This document shows positions 63,419 to 64,000 of a stretch of DNA of 64,000 nucleotides, piece after piece. A program made the translations under genes and the position numbers. This DNA is from Vibrio proteolyticus NBRC 13287 (lineage in GTDB: Bacteria > Pseudomonadota > Gammaproteobacteria > Enterobacterales > Vibrionaceae), in assembly GCF_000467125.1 (NCBI RefSeq), contig NZ_BATJ01000004.1, forward strand, positions 186,001 to 250,000, in the 5' to 3' direction. A model generated the notes under the pieces. It did no database searches. It saw only the letters and a list, made by a program, of their open reading frames with translations, and was not told the origin of the DNA. Within the stretch, counting starts at the first letter, position 1; the number at the start of each line of letters is the position of its first letter.

Positions 63419-64000
63419 TTACGCTTCTTTACCGTCGGGGACAAAGACGTAGCCCAGCCCCCACACCGTCTGAATGTAACGAGGTTTGCTCGGGTCGACT
63501 TCCAGCATGCGGCGCAAACGCGAGATTTGCACGTCGATCGAGCGTTCCATGGCGGAGTACTCCCGTCCACGCGCCATATTCATCAGCTTGTCGCGTGACA
63601 TCGGCTCACGCGCGTTGGTCACCAGGGCTTTAAGCACCGCAAACTCACCAGACGTCAGTGGCATAGGCTCATCACCACGGAACATTTCTCGGGTTCCGAG
63701 ATTAAGGCGAAACTCACCGAATTCCACCACCGATTCCTCAGAACTCGGAGCGCCCGGCGCTTCAATCACCTGACGACGCAATACCGCTTTGATCCGTGCC
63801 AGCAACTCACGGGGGTTAAACGGCTTAGGCAGATAATCGTCCGCGCCGACTTCCAGACCGACAATCCGGTCGATTTCATCACCTTTGGCAGTCAGCATCA
63901 GGATCGGTAACATGTTGTTGGCGTTGCGCAGCCGGCGGCAGATCGACAAACCGTCTTCGCCCGGCAACATCAGATCCAGCACCATCAGGTGGAAGTTTTC
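63419..64000 (-). CDS. ompR: Response regulator OmpR (5' end outside the window)
   Basis: About 193 C-terminal residues of OmpR are visible. The receiver domain shows [20 protein letters not shown] with the phospho-acceptor Asp, [20 protein letters not shown] and [17 protein letters not shown] linker and a winged-helix domain follow ([48 protein letters not shown]). It regulates porin genes once phosphorylated by EnvZ. The frame is open to the last base of the window, so the start lies beyond 64000. Confidence 0.96.
   Translation of the reverse strand, partial: ENFHLMVLDLMLPGEDGLSICRRLRNANNMLPILMLTAKGDEIDRIVGLEVGADDYLPKPFNPRELLARIKAVLRRQVIEAPGAPSSEESVVEFGEFRLNLGTREMFRGDEPMPLTSGEFAVLKALVTNAREPMSRDKLMNMARGREYSAMERSIDVQISRLRRMLEVDPSKPRYIQTVWGLGYVFVPDGKEA

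Overview
The window looks like chromosome 1 of a Vibrio, probably of the higher-GC fluvialis/furnissii type. This is an inference from protein character, from a heptose-epimerase gene (hldD) bordering an O-antigen locus, and from gene order; no species marker was tested. The core gene order coaD - mutM - rpmG - rpmB - radC - coaBC - slmA ... pyrE - rph - yicC | gmk - rpoZ - spoT - trmH - recG - xanP - envZ - ompR resembles the ancestral gammaproteobacterial arrangement also seen near 82 min in E. coli.

Region 1 (1-5,760) is the AT-rich edge of an O-antigen or capsule operon reading leftwards. It holds WbpB-, WbpA-, WbpD- and WbpE-type enzymes, which together form the full route from UDP-GlcNAc to UDP-2,3-diacetamido-2,3-dideoxy-glucuronate. 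It also holds an ABC-like membrane protein and the start of a glycosyltransferase. An exact ops element lies in the leader, so RfaH control is expected.

Region 2 (5,761-23,716) is the lipid A and core-LPS cluster. It contains hldD, ugd, an LpxM-type acyltransferase, waaF, waaA and a WaaL-type ligase. A leftward group follows (two glycosyltransferases, a YejM-like DUF3413/sulfatase protein, a YrbL-like kinase-fold protein, a WaaG-like transferase, Kdo kinase), then heptosyltransferase, WaaE-like transferase, GT4, coaD and a UDP-glucuronate epimerase.

Region 3 (23,752-34,361) is housekeeping: mutM, rpmG/rpmB, radC, a chemoreceptor, coaBC, slmA, lpxL, pyrE (with attenuator), rph and yicC.

Region 4 (34,362-52,202) is a roughly 17.8 kb genomic island in the 3' end of yicC. 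The left junction carries an island-supplied yicC end. The displaced original end, still encoding EQIQNIE-stop, sits at the right junction. This site is the known target of Vibrio mobilizable genomic islands (MGI family), though I could not confirm an oriT. Cargo: a P4-type integrase; a candidate defence module (coiled-coil membrane protein, ImmA/IrrE peptidase, beta-family protein, convergent PD-(D/E)XK sce7726-type nuclease); RadC-like and DUF2787 proteins; a 58-aa membrane protein; a WYL regulator with paired palindromes; a lipoprotein and a small secreted protein; an orphan type VI effector module (DUF6484-like, DUF4150 PAAR-like carrier, AHH nuclease, Imm11-like immunity); RNase HI; AlpA; three YagK/YfjJ (inovirus Gp2-like) paralogues; and a divergent winged-helix protein.

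Region 5 (52,203-64,000) returns to the core: a BCCT transporter, gmk-rpoZ-spoT-trmH-recG, xanP with a consensus PurR box on its promoter, and envZ with a truncated ompR separated by an intrinsic-terminator-like hairpin.

The best candidates for something undescribed are the four-gene module at 36,149-39,150, the HUH-like YagK/YfjJ triplet with one degenerate member, and the split type VI effector whose toxin gene carries a G-quadruplex-forming repeat.
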